Below, piece after piece: positions 53,334 to 61,844 of a stretch of DNA of 64,000 nt; the first letter of the stretch is position 1; each line of letters starts with the position of its first letter. Source of the DNA: Taishania sp. (GTDB taxonomy: Bacteria > Bacteroidota > Bacteroidia > Flavobacteriales_D > Crocinitomicaceae); contig JASLGM010000043.1 in assembly GCA_030150045.1 (NCBI GenBank), positions 42,046 to 106,045 of the forward strand, given 5' to 3'. Both the position numbers and the translations under genes were made by a program. The notes beneath the pieces were generated by a model that was given only the letters and a program-made list of their open reading frames with translations, did not search any database and had not been told where the DNA came from.

Positions 53334-54392
53334 TTATCGTTTTTTCTTTGGTTTCCCTTCATTCAGCGGATTGTACGAAGTTGGAGATTTTGATTTTCTC
53401 TCTTTCATTTTTGGTGTTTTTTCCTTTGCTGTGTTTGTGGTCTTTATTGTCCCATCCATTTCTGGAGTAGCGGCTACATGTTGTTTTGAAGGAGATAACC
53501 ATTTGTTTTTTATTTTTTTCTCTTCAATTTCTCCCGTTTTTTCATTTGGAACATAAATCGTTAGTTTTTCCGGAACGGCTGCATTTACACCAATTACATC
53601 TTCTACTAGATACCATTTTCCATCATTTACAAACATTGCATCATGAGATAAATCAGGTACATACATTGCATAAAACCCTGTTAAGGATGGTGTTTCTGGT
53701 GCTAAATGATCAAAAATAATTCGCTGGTATTTTTCTTCATAATTCAAATGCATAGTAACTGATTTTGAATACTCAAACCAAACGCGATTGAGAGATTCTT
53801 TGTTCCATCTAAAGATTGGAGCTCCAAATTTTGCTTGACCTCCAGAAAAATGTAAAGCGTCAATCACTTTCAAATTTGACATCGGATTTTTCCCATCCCA
53901 TCCTAATAGTGTATAATATGTTTTTTTATTCTTTTCTACTGTTACAATTTTATAGTAAAGGGCTCCATACCAATTAGAGTTGTCTAACACTTCATTTGTT
54001 TTCATTGGAATTGTTTTTCCTTTATCAACGAGATCAAAAATCTGATAGCGACCTTTTCTATCATCATATTTTTGAATGAAACCGAAATAGAATTGGGAGT
54101 CATTATCTGCTTCTACGTTCCAATTATATATTCTCACTTTATTATCAGGACTTGTAATACACCCAACCGTCTTCAATCGGCTAAATGGATAATTAAACGC
54201 TCCATTTACTTCGATAGTTTCTTTAAACTTCAATAAAAAACTTTGGTTTACTTTCAATCGAGAAGCAGTGTTTTTTGTTGCTCTCAATTGATCTAAAAGA
54301 ACAACCAATTCATCTTCGCGTTCAGGTAAAGGTTGTGCATAAGACAATCCTTGAACGAGAATGAAACAAAATGAAATAAAAAAAATCTTCAT
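53334..54392 (-). CDS. Secreted protein of unknown function
   Basis: A 352-residue protein with a signal peptide (KIFFISFCFILVQGLSYAQ). The body (about 25-300) is beta-rich with many aromatic residues (YYKIVTVEKNKKTYYTLLGWD, FDHLAPETPSLTGFYAMYVP); the last 40 residues are a Lys/Pro-rich, basic and probably disordered tail (SKSPTSYNPLNEGKPKKKR). I do not recognise the family. It stands alone on this strand between the Usp gene and the DinB gene. Confidence 0.72.
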   Translation of the reverse strand: MKIFFISFCFILVQGLSYAQPLPEREDELVVLLDQLRATKNTASRLKVNQSFLLKFKETIEVNGAFNYPFSRLKTVGCITSPDNKVRIYNWNVEADNDSQFYFGFIQKYDDRKGRYQIFDLVDKGKTIPMKTNEVLDNSNWYGALYYKIVTVEKNKKTYYTLLGWDGKNPMSNLKVIDALHFSGGQAKFGAPIFRWNKESLNRVWFEYSKSVTMHLNYEEKYQRIIFDHLAPETPSLTGFYAMYVPDLSHDAMFVNDGKWYLVEDVIGVNAAVPEKLTIYVPNEKTGEIEEKKIKNKWLSPSKQHVAATPEMDGTIKTTNTAKEKTPKMKERKSKSPTSYNPLNEGKPKKKR

Positions 54393-54422
54393 AAAAGAAT
54401 AACGCGAAAAAAGTACAATTTA

Positions 54423-54869
54423 TTATTTGATAGAATAATCTATCAAATTACATTCCAAAGGTTCTAATTCTGCTAAGCCTAGTAACATATTGATTTGTCC
54501 ACGATGATAGCTTGAATGACAAATGATATGGGATAGAATTTGCGAAATTGGAAGGCTTTTTTCAAGACCTTCGCTTGTCTTATAGTTTATGATAACATCA
54601 AAATCACATTCTTGCAAAAACAATAATGTCTGCTGATTATTTTCATCATTTAATTTTTCCCAAGAATAATAGGGAAGGTCATCCCAATCTAATGAAATAG
54701 GTTCAACACCTATTAATCTAGCATTCCAAATATGATGTACATTCAAATTATGACAAATCAACTGACGGATACGTTCTATTTTATCCCATCCTTTATCATA
54801 AAAGGATTCAATAAACCTCTTATTCGACTGATAATCAAAATAAAATTGAAAAATAAAATGTGTTTTCAT
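54423..54869 (-). CDS. DinB family protein
   Basis: A 148-residue DinB-type helical bundle. The metal-ligand pattern is visible: His in LNVHHIWNARL and HIICHSSYHRGQINMLL, with the terminal HRGQ typical of DinB. The function of such proteins in non-Bacillus species is unknown. The rpe gene lies 8 bases upstream on the same strand, so the two may share a transcript. Confidence 0.83.
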   Translation of the reverse strand: MKTHFIFQFYFDYQSNKRFIESFYDKGWDKIERIRQLICHNLNVHHIWNARLIGVEPISLDWDDLPYYSWEKLNDENNQQTLLFLQECDFDVIINYKTSEGLEKSLPISQILSHIICHSSYHRGQINMLLGLAELEPLECNLIDYSIK

Positions 54870-54877
54870 CGATGGAT

Positions 54878-55528
54878 TTACAATCCTTTTAAATTTTCAA
54901 TGCAAACCGTAGGGTTTTCATGATTAAATACAAAACTACCTGCGACTAGAGCATTTGCTCCAGCATCAACCAATCTTTTTCCTGTATCTAAATTTACTCC
55001 TCCATCAATTTCAATGATAACGTCTAACTTTTTTTCATCAATCATTTGTCGTAGCTTTTGCACTTTTGCAATTGCAGCTTCAATAAATTTCTGTCCACCA
55101 AACCCAGGGTTTACAGACATTATAAGTACTAGATCTAAGTCCGGTAATATCTCTTCCAGAACAGAAATTGGTGTATGAGGATTAAGTGCAACACCAGCCT
55201 TCATTCCCAACCTCTTAATCTCCCCAATTGTACGATGAAGATGAGGACAAGCTTCATAGTGAACCGTTAATAAATCTGCTCCAGCCTTTTGAAATTCCGC
55301 TAAATATTGATCCGGATTTACAATCATTAAATGGACATCTAATGGTTTTGTAGCGTGCTTCTTAATCGCAGCCACTACAGGGAAACCGAATGAAATATTA
55401 GGTACAAAAACACCGTCCATAACATCTACATGAAACCAATCTGCTTTAGAAGCATTAATCATTTCAACATCTTTTTGAATGTTTGCAAAATCACAAGATA
55501 ATACTGAAGGGGATATAAGTGTAGCCAT
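54878..55528 (-). CDS. rpe: Ribulose-phosphate 3-epimerase
   Basis: TIM-barrel enzyme interconverting ribulose-5-P and xylulose-5-P in the pentose phosphate pathway. 216 residues. Motifs: LISPSVLSCDFANIQKDVE, FHVDVMDGVFVPNISFG, LDVHLMIVNPDQYL, MSVNPGFGGQKFI and IEIDGGVNLDTGKRLVDAGAN. A minus-strand TATCTTTG promoter box lies at 55549-55556. Confidence 0.97.
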   Translation of the reverse strand: MATLISPSVLSCDFANIQKDVEMINASKADWFHVDVMDGVFVPNISFGFPVVAAIKKHATKPLDVHLMIVNPDQYLAEFQKAGADLLTVHYEACPHLHRTIGEIKRLGMKAGVALNPHTPISVLEEILPDLDLVLIMSVNPGFGGQKFIEAAIAKVQKLRQMIDEKKLDVIIEIDGGVNLDTGKRLVDAGANALVAGSFVFNHENPTVCIENLKGL

Positions 55529-55548
55529 AATTTACAGATTTATTTTAA

Positions 55549-55556
55549 CAAAGATA
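55549..55556 (-). promoter_or_regulatory. Bacteroidota -7 promoter box for rpe
   Basis: TATCTTTG on the minus strand, about 20 bases before the ATG of rpe (55528). Full match to TAnnTTTG. Confidence 0.5.
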
Positions 55557-55636
55557 CTTCCAATTCCTGAAAAAACGACCAATTGTTCTTACTTTCGTAA
55601 AGGATAACTTTACAAAATTCAGAAAAGAAAAAGATA

Positions 55637-56296
55637 ATGATTTCACTTAATATATTAACTGCAATAATTGCCATTGTTGTAATAGCATCATTAAAAGGAT
55701 TTAAAGACCAAAATTTGGTCGCTAAGAATTTGCTGATTCCTTATGATGTAGCTCATCATAAAGCCTATTATAGGTTGTTTACATATATGCTTTTTCACAA
55801 AGATTCAGGTCACTTATTTTTCAATATGTTTTCTCTTTATTTCCTCGGTGATTTCTTATTGAATGCTCAAGGAGGCAATTACGGAGGTACTATTTATTAT
55901 AACGGATTAGTTTCTGATTTTGGACAAATTAACGGTCAAATTCTTTTCCTATTTCTTTTTGTTGCAGGTGGTGTATTTTCTACTTTATTGCCAATGCTAC
56001 GTCGTAAAGATGACCCTAATTATGCTGCCTTAGGTGCGTCTGGTGCTGTTTCAGCTGTTATTTTTGCTGCCATAATGTGGAACCCAGGAATGAAGCTTAA
56101 CATCATGTTTATTCCTATCGGAATACCTGCTTATCTCTTTGGTCCGATGTATATTTTCTTTGAAATAATGATGGATAGAAGAGGAGGATCTAATGTAGGC
56201 CATGATGCACATATTGGAGGAGCACTTTTTGGTGTAATATTTAGTATATTTGTGAATCCAGACGTAATCAGTCGTATCGTAAATGAAATTGTTTAA
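55637..56296 (+). CDS. Rhomboid family intramembrane serine protease
   Basis: A 219-residue membrane protein with about six helices. The rhomboid catalytic dyad is visible: Ser135 in GASGAVSA and His192 in GHDAHIGGALFG. HLFFNM around 59-64 is the oxyanion His-x-x-x-Asn loop of rhomboids. A long loop (about 75-100) sits between the first helices. The substrate is unknown. The stop overlaps the next start codon by one base (TAATG). Confidence 0.88.
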   Translation: MISLNILTAIIAIVVIASLKGFKDQNLVAKNLLIPYDVAHHKAYYRLFTYMLFHKDSGHLFFNMFSLYFLGDFLLNAQGGNYGGTIYYNGLVSDFGQINGQILFLFLFVAGGVFSTLLPMLRRKDDPNYAALGASGAVSAVIFAAIMWNPGMKLNIMFIPIGIPAYLFGPMYIFFEIMMDRRGGSNVGHDAHIGGALFGVIFSIFVNPDVISRIVNEIV

Positions 56297-57159
56297 TGCT
56301 ATACGTCAATAATAATGAAACCATCGTTGCAGCAGATGATTTTGCTGTAGGTGCAAATAGCAGAGCTTATTTGTATGGAGACGGGCTATTCGAAAGTATT
56401 CGAATTCGAAATGGCGTTCCCCTAAATATAGAGAACCATGTAAACAGAATGATCCAGGGAGCTAAAGCTCTAAAAATGCGCGTCCCTGTTTACTTTACTC
56501 CTGAATTTTTCGAAATTCGTATCCGTGAACTTTGTCGTAAATCAGAAATTAGAGAAGGTGGAAAATGTCGTTTATCTTTAGATCGCATTTCTGGGGGAAC
56601 TTATGTTCCCATATCTAATGATGTACAATTTTTCATTGAAGTAAGTCCTTTACCTGAGAATGATTTTATATTAAATACAAAAGGTATCGAAGTTGATATT
56701 TACACTGATTTAAAGAAAAATTTCTCCTCAATTTCACCTTATAAGACAAAAAACGCTTTGATTTCTGTTCTCGGATCTGTTAAAGCGCAAGAAAAGCAAT
56801 TAGATGACATGCTTCTTTCAAATGATAAGCAACAAATTATAGAATCTACAAATAGTAATTTATTTGTTGTTTCAAATGGAATTCTATATACACCACCTAT
56901 TGAAGATGGCTGTTTAGCTGGAACCATGCGTATGCAAATCATTAACCTATCTATCAAAAATGGTATTCGTGTTTATGAATCTAGTATTGTCCCTTCCAAT
57001 TTATTGATTGCAGATGAAATATTCTTGACCAATGCAATTTCCGGAATAAAATGGATAGGCGGTTATCGAACAAAAAGATATTTTAATTCTGTTTCAAAAA
57101 AAATCATTAGTTTATTGAACGAGCAGTCACAAAATGAAATAGAACACAAATTACTATAA
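56296..57159 (+). CDS. Class IV aminotransferase
   Basis: A 287-residue fold-type IV PLP enzyme, related to branched-chain aminotransferase, D-amino acid aminotransferase and 4-amino-4-deoxychorismate lyase. The N-terminal GDGLFESIRIRNG and RLSLDR segments are characteristic, and the PLP lysine is likely Lys150 in SPYKTKNALISVL. ESTNSNLFVVSNG and LAGTMR...I are the usual downstream motifs. Which of the three activities it has cannot be decided from motifs alone; ADC lyase is the most likely. It is coupled to the rhomboid gene. Confidence 0.87.
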   Translation: MLYVNNNETIVAADDFAVGANSRAYLYGDGLFESIRIRNGVPLNIENHVNRMIQGAKALKMRVPVYFTPEFFEIRIRELCRKSEIREGGKCRLSLDRISGGTYVPISNDVQFFIEVSPLPENDFILNTKGIEVDIYTDLKKNFSSISPYKTKNALISVLGSVKAQEKQLDDMLLSNDKQQIIESTNSNLFVVSNGILYTPPIEDGCLAGTMRMQIINLSIKNGIRVYESSIVPSNLLIADEIFLTNAISGIKWIGGYRTKRYFNSVSKKIISLLNEQSQNEIEHKLL

Positions 57160-57258
57160 TCCTTAATACATTTAGTCTTTAGCACTTTAATATTGTGTTG
57201 ATTTTATCATTTATTGTTAAATATTACACTCTCAGTCATTTATTTGAAAAATAGGCTT

Positions 57259-57266
57259 TACTTTTG
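57259..57266 (+). promoter_or_regulatory. Bacteroidota -7 promoter box for the Gly-rich T9SS gene
   Basis: TACTTTTG matches TAnnTTTG, 29 bases before the ATG at 57296. Confidence 0.45.
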
Positions 57267-57295
57267 TTTTATATCACTGTAAAAATAAAATATAA

Positions 57296-60133
57296 ATGGC
57301 CTATTACTTGTTCTTAAGAAATCTGTTTTCTCGAACTTTCTTAACACTTTTGTTTTTTTTCAACTTAAGTATTCACAATAATTCTTTTTCACAACAAAGA
57401 TTTAATAGTACAGGAGTAAATGTGACCTACTTGGTACCCCAAAATGTTTATGCTATTCAAGTATATATGTGGGGTGCAGGTGGAGGAGGTGGAGATAATA
57501 CCAGAGGCGCTACTACCTATGGTGGAGGTGGTGGATTTGTTGAAGGTACATTATGTGTGACCCCTGGAGAATCTTTAACTATAATAGTAGGAAAAGGAGG
57601 ATTGTATGGCACCACAAGTACATCAAATTCATATGGCGGTGGCGGTGCCGGAGGGAATAATGGCAATAGAAACTATACCGGTCAAGGCGGAGGACGGTCT
57701 GCAATTCGTCGAGGAACTACTGAATTGGTTACTGCTGGCGGCGGCGGTGGTGGTGGTGAAACGAGAGATGCGAATTCTGCAAATGTTAAAGGTGGAGTTG
57801 GTGGTGCTGGAGGCGGTCTAGTTGCCAATGATGGTGCCAATTACAATATTGCAACACAAACAGGAGGAAAAGCGGGGAGAGGAGGCACACAAACAAGTGG
57901 AGGTCAAGGTGGATTAGCGATCTCAGGAGATGGTGGCGCTGGTGATAATGGCACTCAATTTTTTGGTGGAAATGGTAACTCATTAAACGGTCGTGCCGGT
58001 GGTGGTGGTGGTGGTGGTTTTTATGGTGGCGGCGGCGGCGGCGGTCGTACCAGTGATATTGGCTCTGGAGGAGGTGGAGGCGGCTCTTCCTACATAGGAG
58101 GCTTAGTCAATTCTCCAACTACCATACCAGGAGGTTCAGGAATACTACCTAATAACTCTCAACAAAATGCTGGAAATGCATCCCACAGCTTTAATAATAA
58201 TCAATACGGTCGTGGAGGTTTTGTTAATAACAATGGTCAAGATGGGTTAATTGTTCTCATTCCTATCACAACAACGGCTGGACCAGATAAGGCTATTTGT
58301 GATTGGGGTATTCAGCTTGATGGCTCTATTTCAACACCAAACAATCTTTTGGTTAGTAGTACTATTAACTGGAGTGGAGGACCTATTTCATCTGGTTCTA
58401 CATCTTTAACTCCATTTGTAAATCCAACAGTTACAACTACCTATACGATTAGCGGTACAGTTAATGGTTGCAATTATTCAGATAACGCGACTATCACTGT
58501 TACACCTCCGGTAGGAGATACGAGTGTTTATGGTCAAAACATGTGGAATGTATATGCTTACCATGCATACAATAACGATTACAATACAAGTATTGCAAAT
58601 CAATACTTGAATTTAGACCCTAATATTATTGGATATAGAGGGTTTTATACCGATGCTAGCTTAGATATTAATACAACAAATAAATGGCCAATAAGACGAT
58701 CACCTTCATCGGCAAGTAATTATCAGGGGTGTTTAGTGAATGACGATTATCATGTCTACACATATAAAAGACAGGGTTTTCCTTGCGGAACTTATAAACT
58801 TGTAGATTTTGAACACGATGATATTGCGCGCATTATTATTGATGGCGTTACTGTTTATAATAGTACCACTTGTTGTAGTGGAACCATTACACAATCCTTT
58901 TTATTAGATGGTAGAAGCAAGGTGGAGATTCGTGCTGCAGATAGAACAGGAGACAGCTTCTTGAAATTAAAATTTGTTCAAGTTGCTAATCAACTTTCCA
59001 ATAATGGAGACGCCAGGACTTGTTTTATTCAGGCTAATTCTGGATGGAATACCTTCACTTTAGCAGATGGAAAAACCATTGCACAAATTAATCCAGGCGC
59101 ATCTACATTGGGTTATGTTACAGCAACTTCATTTGTTTCACCAACGCCATTACTTGTAGATGCATGTTTGCCAGTGTATGATCATCAGACTGCTGTTTTA
59201 GGGAGAAGATGGACAATTAACCCTGATTTTCAACCTACAAATGCAGTTTCTGTACGCTTATTCTTTAGTAATACGGAACATACTGATTTAATTCCTTATG
59301 CAAATTCAAGTTCTAATCCGAATGATCAAACAACATCTATTTCTGATTTAAAACTGAGTAAGTATCATCATCCTCAAAACATAGCTGTAAATCATATATT
59401 TGATGACAATTGTGCAAATATTCCAAATGGTAATATGAGTATTTACAATGCAATACAAACTGGTACAGCAAATGGGGTCTTAACAGGGTTTAATGCAATT
59501 GGTCGTTTTGCTGAATACTCTATTACTAACTTTTCAGAATTTTGGCTACATGGCAGTCTTATACCGAGTCCATTGGCTGTTGATTTAGTTGATTTTAGTG
59601 CGGTTTGTGATGGGAAAACAAGTGTAGTGAAATGGTCAACATTATCAGAACTAAATGCAGATTATTTTGTTTTAGAACAAAGTACAGATGGAATCGAATG
59701 GAATGAGTTTTCAAAAACGAAGGCAGTTGGTAATACGTCAAATACTACTAATTATCACGATCGAATTCAAAATGAAAATGATATATATTTACGTTTATCT
59801 CAGATTGATTTTAATGGAGAGACTCGAACTTATTCTCCAATTTATTTAAAGTGTGGTTCTTTAATTGAGGGCAATTCAGTAAAAATTACTCCGAATCCGA
59901 ATCAAGGTAAATTTACAATTTCTCTAGAGGCTAATGAAACATTAACAGCTGTGGATATAAATGTTTCGACTCTTGATGGTAAGTCGTTAATCGTTTCAAA
60001 AAATCATACATTATCTAAAGGAATTAATCATATTGGAATGGAAGCCGATCAATTAGCTGCAGGTACATACTTGGTATATTTACTTCACGAAGGCGGTAAC
60101 TTGTATAAAACATTAAAGATGGTTATTCAATAA
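57296..60133 (+). CDS. Large glycine-rich T9SS cargo protein
   Basis: 945 residues. Signal peptide (FFFNLSIHNNSFSQ). Residues of about 55-320 are extremely Gly-rich with runs of GGG (TYGGGGGFVEG, GGGGGGFYGGGGGGG). Residues of about 325-400 resemble an Ig/PKD-like repeat (DNATITVTPPVGD); then a long beta-rich central part with Cys pairs. The last ~75 residues are a type IX secretion sorting domain: TPNPNQGKFTISLEA ... LSTLDGKSL-like strand ... GTYLVYLLHEGG...KTLKMVIQ. It would be exported to the cell surface; a structural or adhesive role is inferred. Its promoter box and terminator frame it as a single gene. Confidence 0.85.
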   Translation: MAYYLFLRNLFSRTFLTLLFFFNLSIHNNSFSQQRFNSTGVNVTYLVPQNVYAIQVYMWGAGGGGGDNTRGATTYGGGGGFVEGTLCVTPGESLTIIVGKGGLYGTTSTSNSYGGGGAGGNNGNRNYTGQGGGRSAIRRGTTELVTAGGGGGGGETRDANSANVKGGVGGAGGGLVANDGANYNIATQTGGKAGRGGTQTSGGQGGLAISGDGGAGDNGTQFFGGNGNSLNGRAGGGGGGGFYGGGGGGGRTSDIGSGGGGGGSSYIGGLVNSPTTIPGGSGILPNNSQQNAGNASHSFNNNQYGRGGFVNNNGQDGLIVLIPITTTAGPDKAICDWGIQLDGSISTPNNLLVSSTINWSGGPISSGSTSLTPFVNPTVTTTYTISGTVNGCNYSDNATITVTPPVGDTSVYGQNMWNVYAYHAYNNDYNTSIANQYLNLDPNIIGYRGFYTDASLDINTTNKWPIRRSPSSASNYQGCLVNDDYHVYTYKRQGFPCGTYKLVDFEHDDIARIIIDGVTVYNSTTCCSGTITQSFLLDGRSKVEIRAADRTGDSFLKLKFVQVANQLSNNGDARTCFIQANSGWNTFTLADGKTIAQINPGASTLGYVTATSFVSPTPLLVDACLPVYDHQTAVLGRRWTINPDFQPTNAVSVRLFFSNTEHTDLIPYANSSSNPNDQTTSISDLKLSKYHHPQNIAVNHIFDDNCANIPNGNMSIYNAIQTGTANGVLTGFNAIGRFAEYSITNFSEFWLHGSLIPSPLAVDLVDFSAVCDGKTSVVKWSTLSELNADYFVLEQSTDGIEWNEFSKTKAVGNTSNTTNYHDRIQNENDIYLRLSQIDFNGETRTYSPIYLKCGSLIEGNSVKITPNPNQGKFTISLEANETLTAVDINVSTLDGKSLIVSKNHTLSKGINHIGMEADQLAAGTYLVYLLHEGGNLYKTLKMVIQ

Positions 60134-60155
60134 ATGGTTTTTAATCGAATAGAAG

Positions 60156-60187
60156 AATAGCTGGTATATTTTATATCGGCTATTTTT
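60156..60187 (+). terminator. Terminator after the Gly-rich T9SS gene
   Basis: AATAGCTGGTATA (60156-60168) pairs with TATATCGGCTATT (about 60173-60185), allowing G-T pairs, followed by a short T-run. Confidence 0.7.
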
Positions 60188-60213
60188 AAAACAATCCTAT
60201 TTAACATAATATA

Positions 60214-60371
60214 AATTATAGGACAAAATGCAGCCGCACAATTTCCAACGCTATTTTGTCAGCTATAATGTATATTATGTCTCCGCTTCGCTACGGGCTA
60301 CGCCTAAATAGTAAGATTTCCTCTCCGAACACCTACCGCACGACCAACACACTATATTTTGTCCTATAATT
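60214..60371. repeat. 16-bp perfect inverted repeat with an internal direct repeat
   Basis: AATTATAGGACAAAAT (60214-60229) is exactly complementary to ATTTTGTCCTATAATT (60356-60371), 126 bases apart, with imperfect extension on both sides. The right arm and its flank (60354-60382) are repeated in the same direction at 60252-60280 (TATTTTGTCAGCTATAATGT...). This marks the start of the accessory segment. Its function is not known. Confidence 0.75.
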
Positions 60372-60407
60372 AGACATTATGTGTAAATAGCCGCACGGCT
60401 CACGCAC

Positions 60408-60466
60408 ATTGCGATAAAACTTTTTGCATTCTTTCAGAATTTATGCAAAAAGATTTTATTCGCAAT
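60408..60466. repeat. Near-perfect ~22-bp hairpin
   Basis: ATTGCGATAAAACTTTTTGC and its last two bases (60408-60429) are complementary to 60443-60466 with two inserted bases, around a 13-base loop. Neither end is followed by a T-run, so this is unlikely to be a simple terminator. Confidence 0.65.
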
Positions 60467-60546
60467 TTCTCCACCACACACCAACGCTTTAAAAATTTCT
60501 TCTTTTTCCCACCGCGCATTTAAAAAATAATTTTCTCCCGCCCGCA

Positions 60547-60620
60547 ATTGGCACATTTGTAAGCCGCGCAAACCCCACCCACAAACCAAAGCTTGCAAAA
60601 GAGCCAATATCACAACGTTA
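60547..60620. other. attC-like imperfect hairpin next to AACGTTAG
   Basis: ATTGGCACATTTGTAAGC (60547-60564) and GCTTGCAAAAGAGCCAAT (60591-60608) pair at 15 of 18 positions. Directly after the stem lies CACAACGTTAG (60611-60621), which resembles the AAC-GTTRRRY core of integron attC sites. The region from 60134 to 60723 has no gene. Whether this is a real recombination site cannot be shown here. Confidence 0.35.
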
Positions 60621-60723
60621 GAGTTATATAATCTTTTGAAAAAAAACTGTTATCATTTTGCGTTTTAACTTTTTTTATCTAATATTGAAATGATATAACC
60701 TCAATCATTATAAACTGAAAATT

Positions 60724-61749
60724 ATGGAAATGGAACCAGCAAAAGCACCCAAAATCACTACGAATCTGTTTAGCTTTAAAACATTTCGTTCTCCCGACAA
60801 GATTGCTTACAATCAAAAAAAGCAATTTTTCATCTATCATCCCGACCTTACCCAAGGTCTTTTTAATCAGGACTTTCTCTTAAAAACAGATGAGAAAGAC
60901 AGGAAACAATATGAGGATTTTATTAAAGATAGCTGGCAAAAGGAGGTTTATGCAGAAATGCAACAAGCCTATAATAAGCTAAAGGCACAATACGATGAAG
61001 AATTACAATTGCAACAGGCAGCTTTAGAGGCAGAAACAGATCAGGATAAAAGCGAAGATTACAGTAATTCGGCAATCAATCGCCTGATTGAAGAAAGAGA
61101 ATTAAAAAGAGCCTGTATTGAAATGATGAGCAAGCCTTATTGCTATGAAATGGGACTTGGGTTCAACAACTGTAAAACCTACACATGCCAATCACTATGT
61201 ACCGATGATGAAGAAATTTCAGCAAACATTCCCGAAGTTGTTCAAAATCAGGCATTGGAAAACTATGCCAATTTTATAAAATTCTTTGAAACCGCTTTTC
61301 AATGGGAAATCCTTAGCTACATCTTTTATCCGTATTATTACAATGAAAAATGCCGTTGGTATGAATTGTTGCAGACGAAAAATGCCGACCCGATTTTTGA
61401 GGCTTTCCTGCAAAGCGGTCTGGCTAAAATATTAGTGCCCATCCGCCCGCAATTTGAAAAACCTGTTTTATGGTATTTGGATACGGGAGAAATATTTACG
61501 GAATGTGACTTAGTACCTGAAACCGTCGATGACCGATATGAATCTTTATTAACGGACTTGGGCAATCAGGATGAAGTAACCGTAGAAGGAACTTGGAAAA
61601 CAAGAATTCCATCCACACTTACAATAATTCAGGCACAATCTACGTACTTTGAGGATCAAAAAGGGTTGCCGTGCTGTGACGGAAATACTTCGTTTGGAAG
61701 TGATGACCGTGTTTTGGAAGGTAAAGACGACAAAAAGGACGGAGAATAA
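60724..61749 (+). CDS. Unrecognised Cys-rich protein of the accessory segment
   Basis: A 341-residue protein with no signal peptide and no membrane segment. The N-terminus (ITTNLFSFKTFRSPDKI, then KKQFFIYHPDLTQGLF) is followed by a charged coiled-coil-like stretch (about 65-125), a Cys-rich part (ACIEMMSKPYCYEMGLG, NNCKTYTCQSLC, about 130-160) and a C-terminal part with LVPIRPQFEKPVLWYLDTGE. It has at least nine Cys. I do not recognise a family. It stands first in a + strand group at the accessory segment. The ATG at 60724 or the second Met at 60730 could be the start. Confidence 0.65.
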   Translation: MEMEPAKAPKITTNLFSFKTFRSPDKIAYNQKKQFFIYHPDLTQGLFNQDFLLKTDEKDRKQYEDFIKDSWQKEVYAEMQQAYNKLKAQYDEELQLQQAALEAETDQDKSEDYSNSAINRLIEERELKRACIEMMSKPYCYEMGLGFNNCKTYTCQSLCTDDEEISANIPEVVQNQALENYANFIKFFETAFQWEILSYIFYPYYYNEKCRWYELLQTKNADPIFEAFLQSGLAKILVPIRPQFEKPVLWYLDTGEIFTECDLVPETVDDRYESLLTDLGNQDEVTVEGTWKTRIPSTLTIIQAQSTYFEDQKGLPCCDGNTSFGSDDRVLEGKDDKKDGE

Positions 61750-61844
61750 GCCCTTTACACTTTTATTTAATTAGAATTTGGGGAGTGGATTTGCTGCTCC
61801 CTTATACTCTTGATAAAACAAAAAACACTAAAAAATCTTAAACT

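Noticed and set aside
53281..53556. 91-codon + strand ORF with a Phe-rich, membrane-like product
   Set aside because: It is antisense to the C-terminal Lys-rich tail of a secreted protein; the Phe runs are the complement of Lys codons.
60134..60723. tRNA or other known RNA gene in the accessory border
   Set aside because: The hairpins do not form a cloverleaf and no CCA-end or T-loop consensus was seen.
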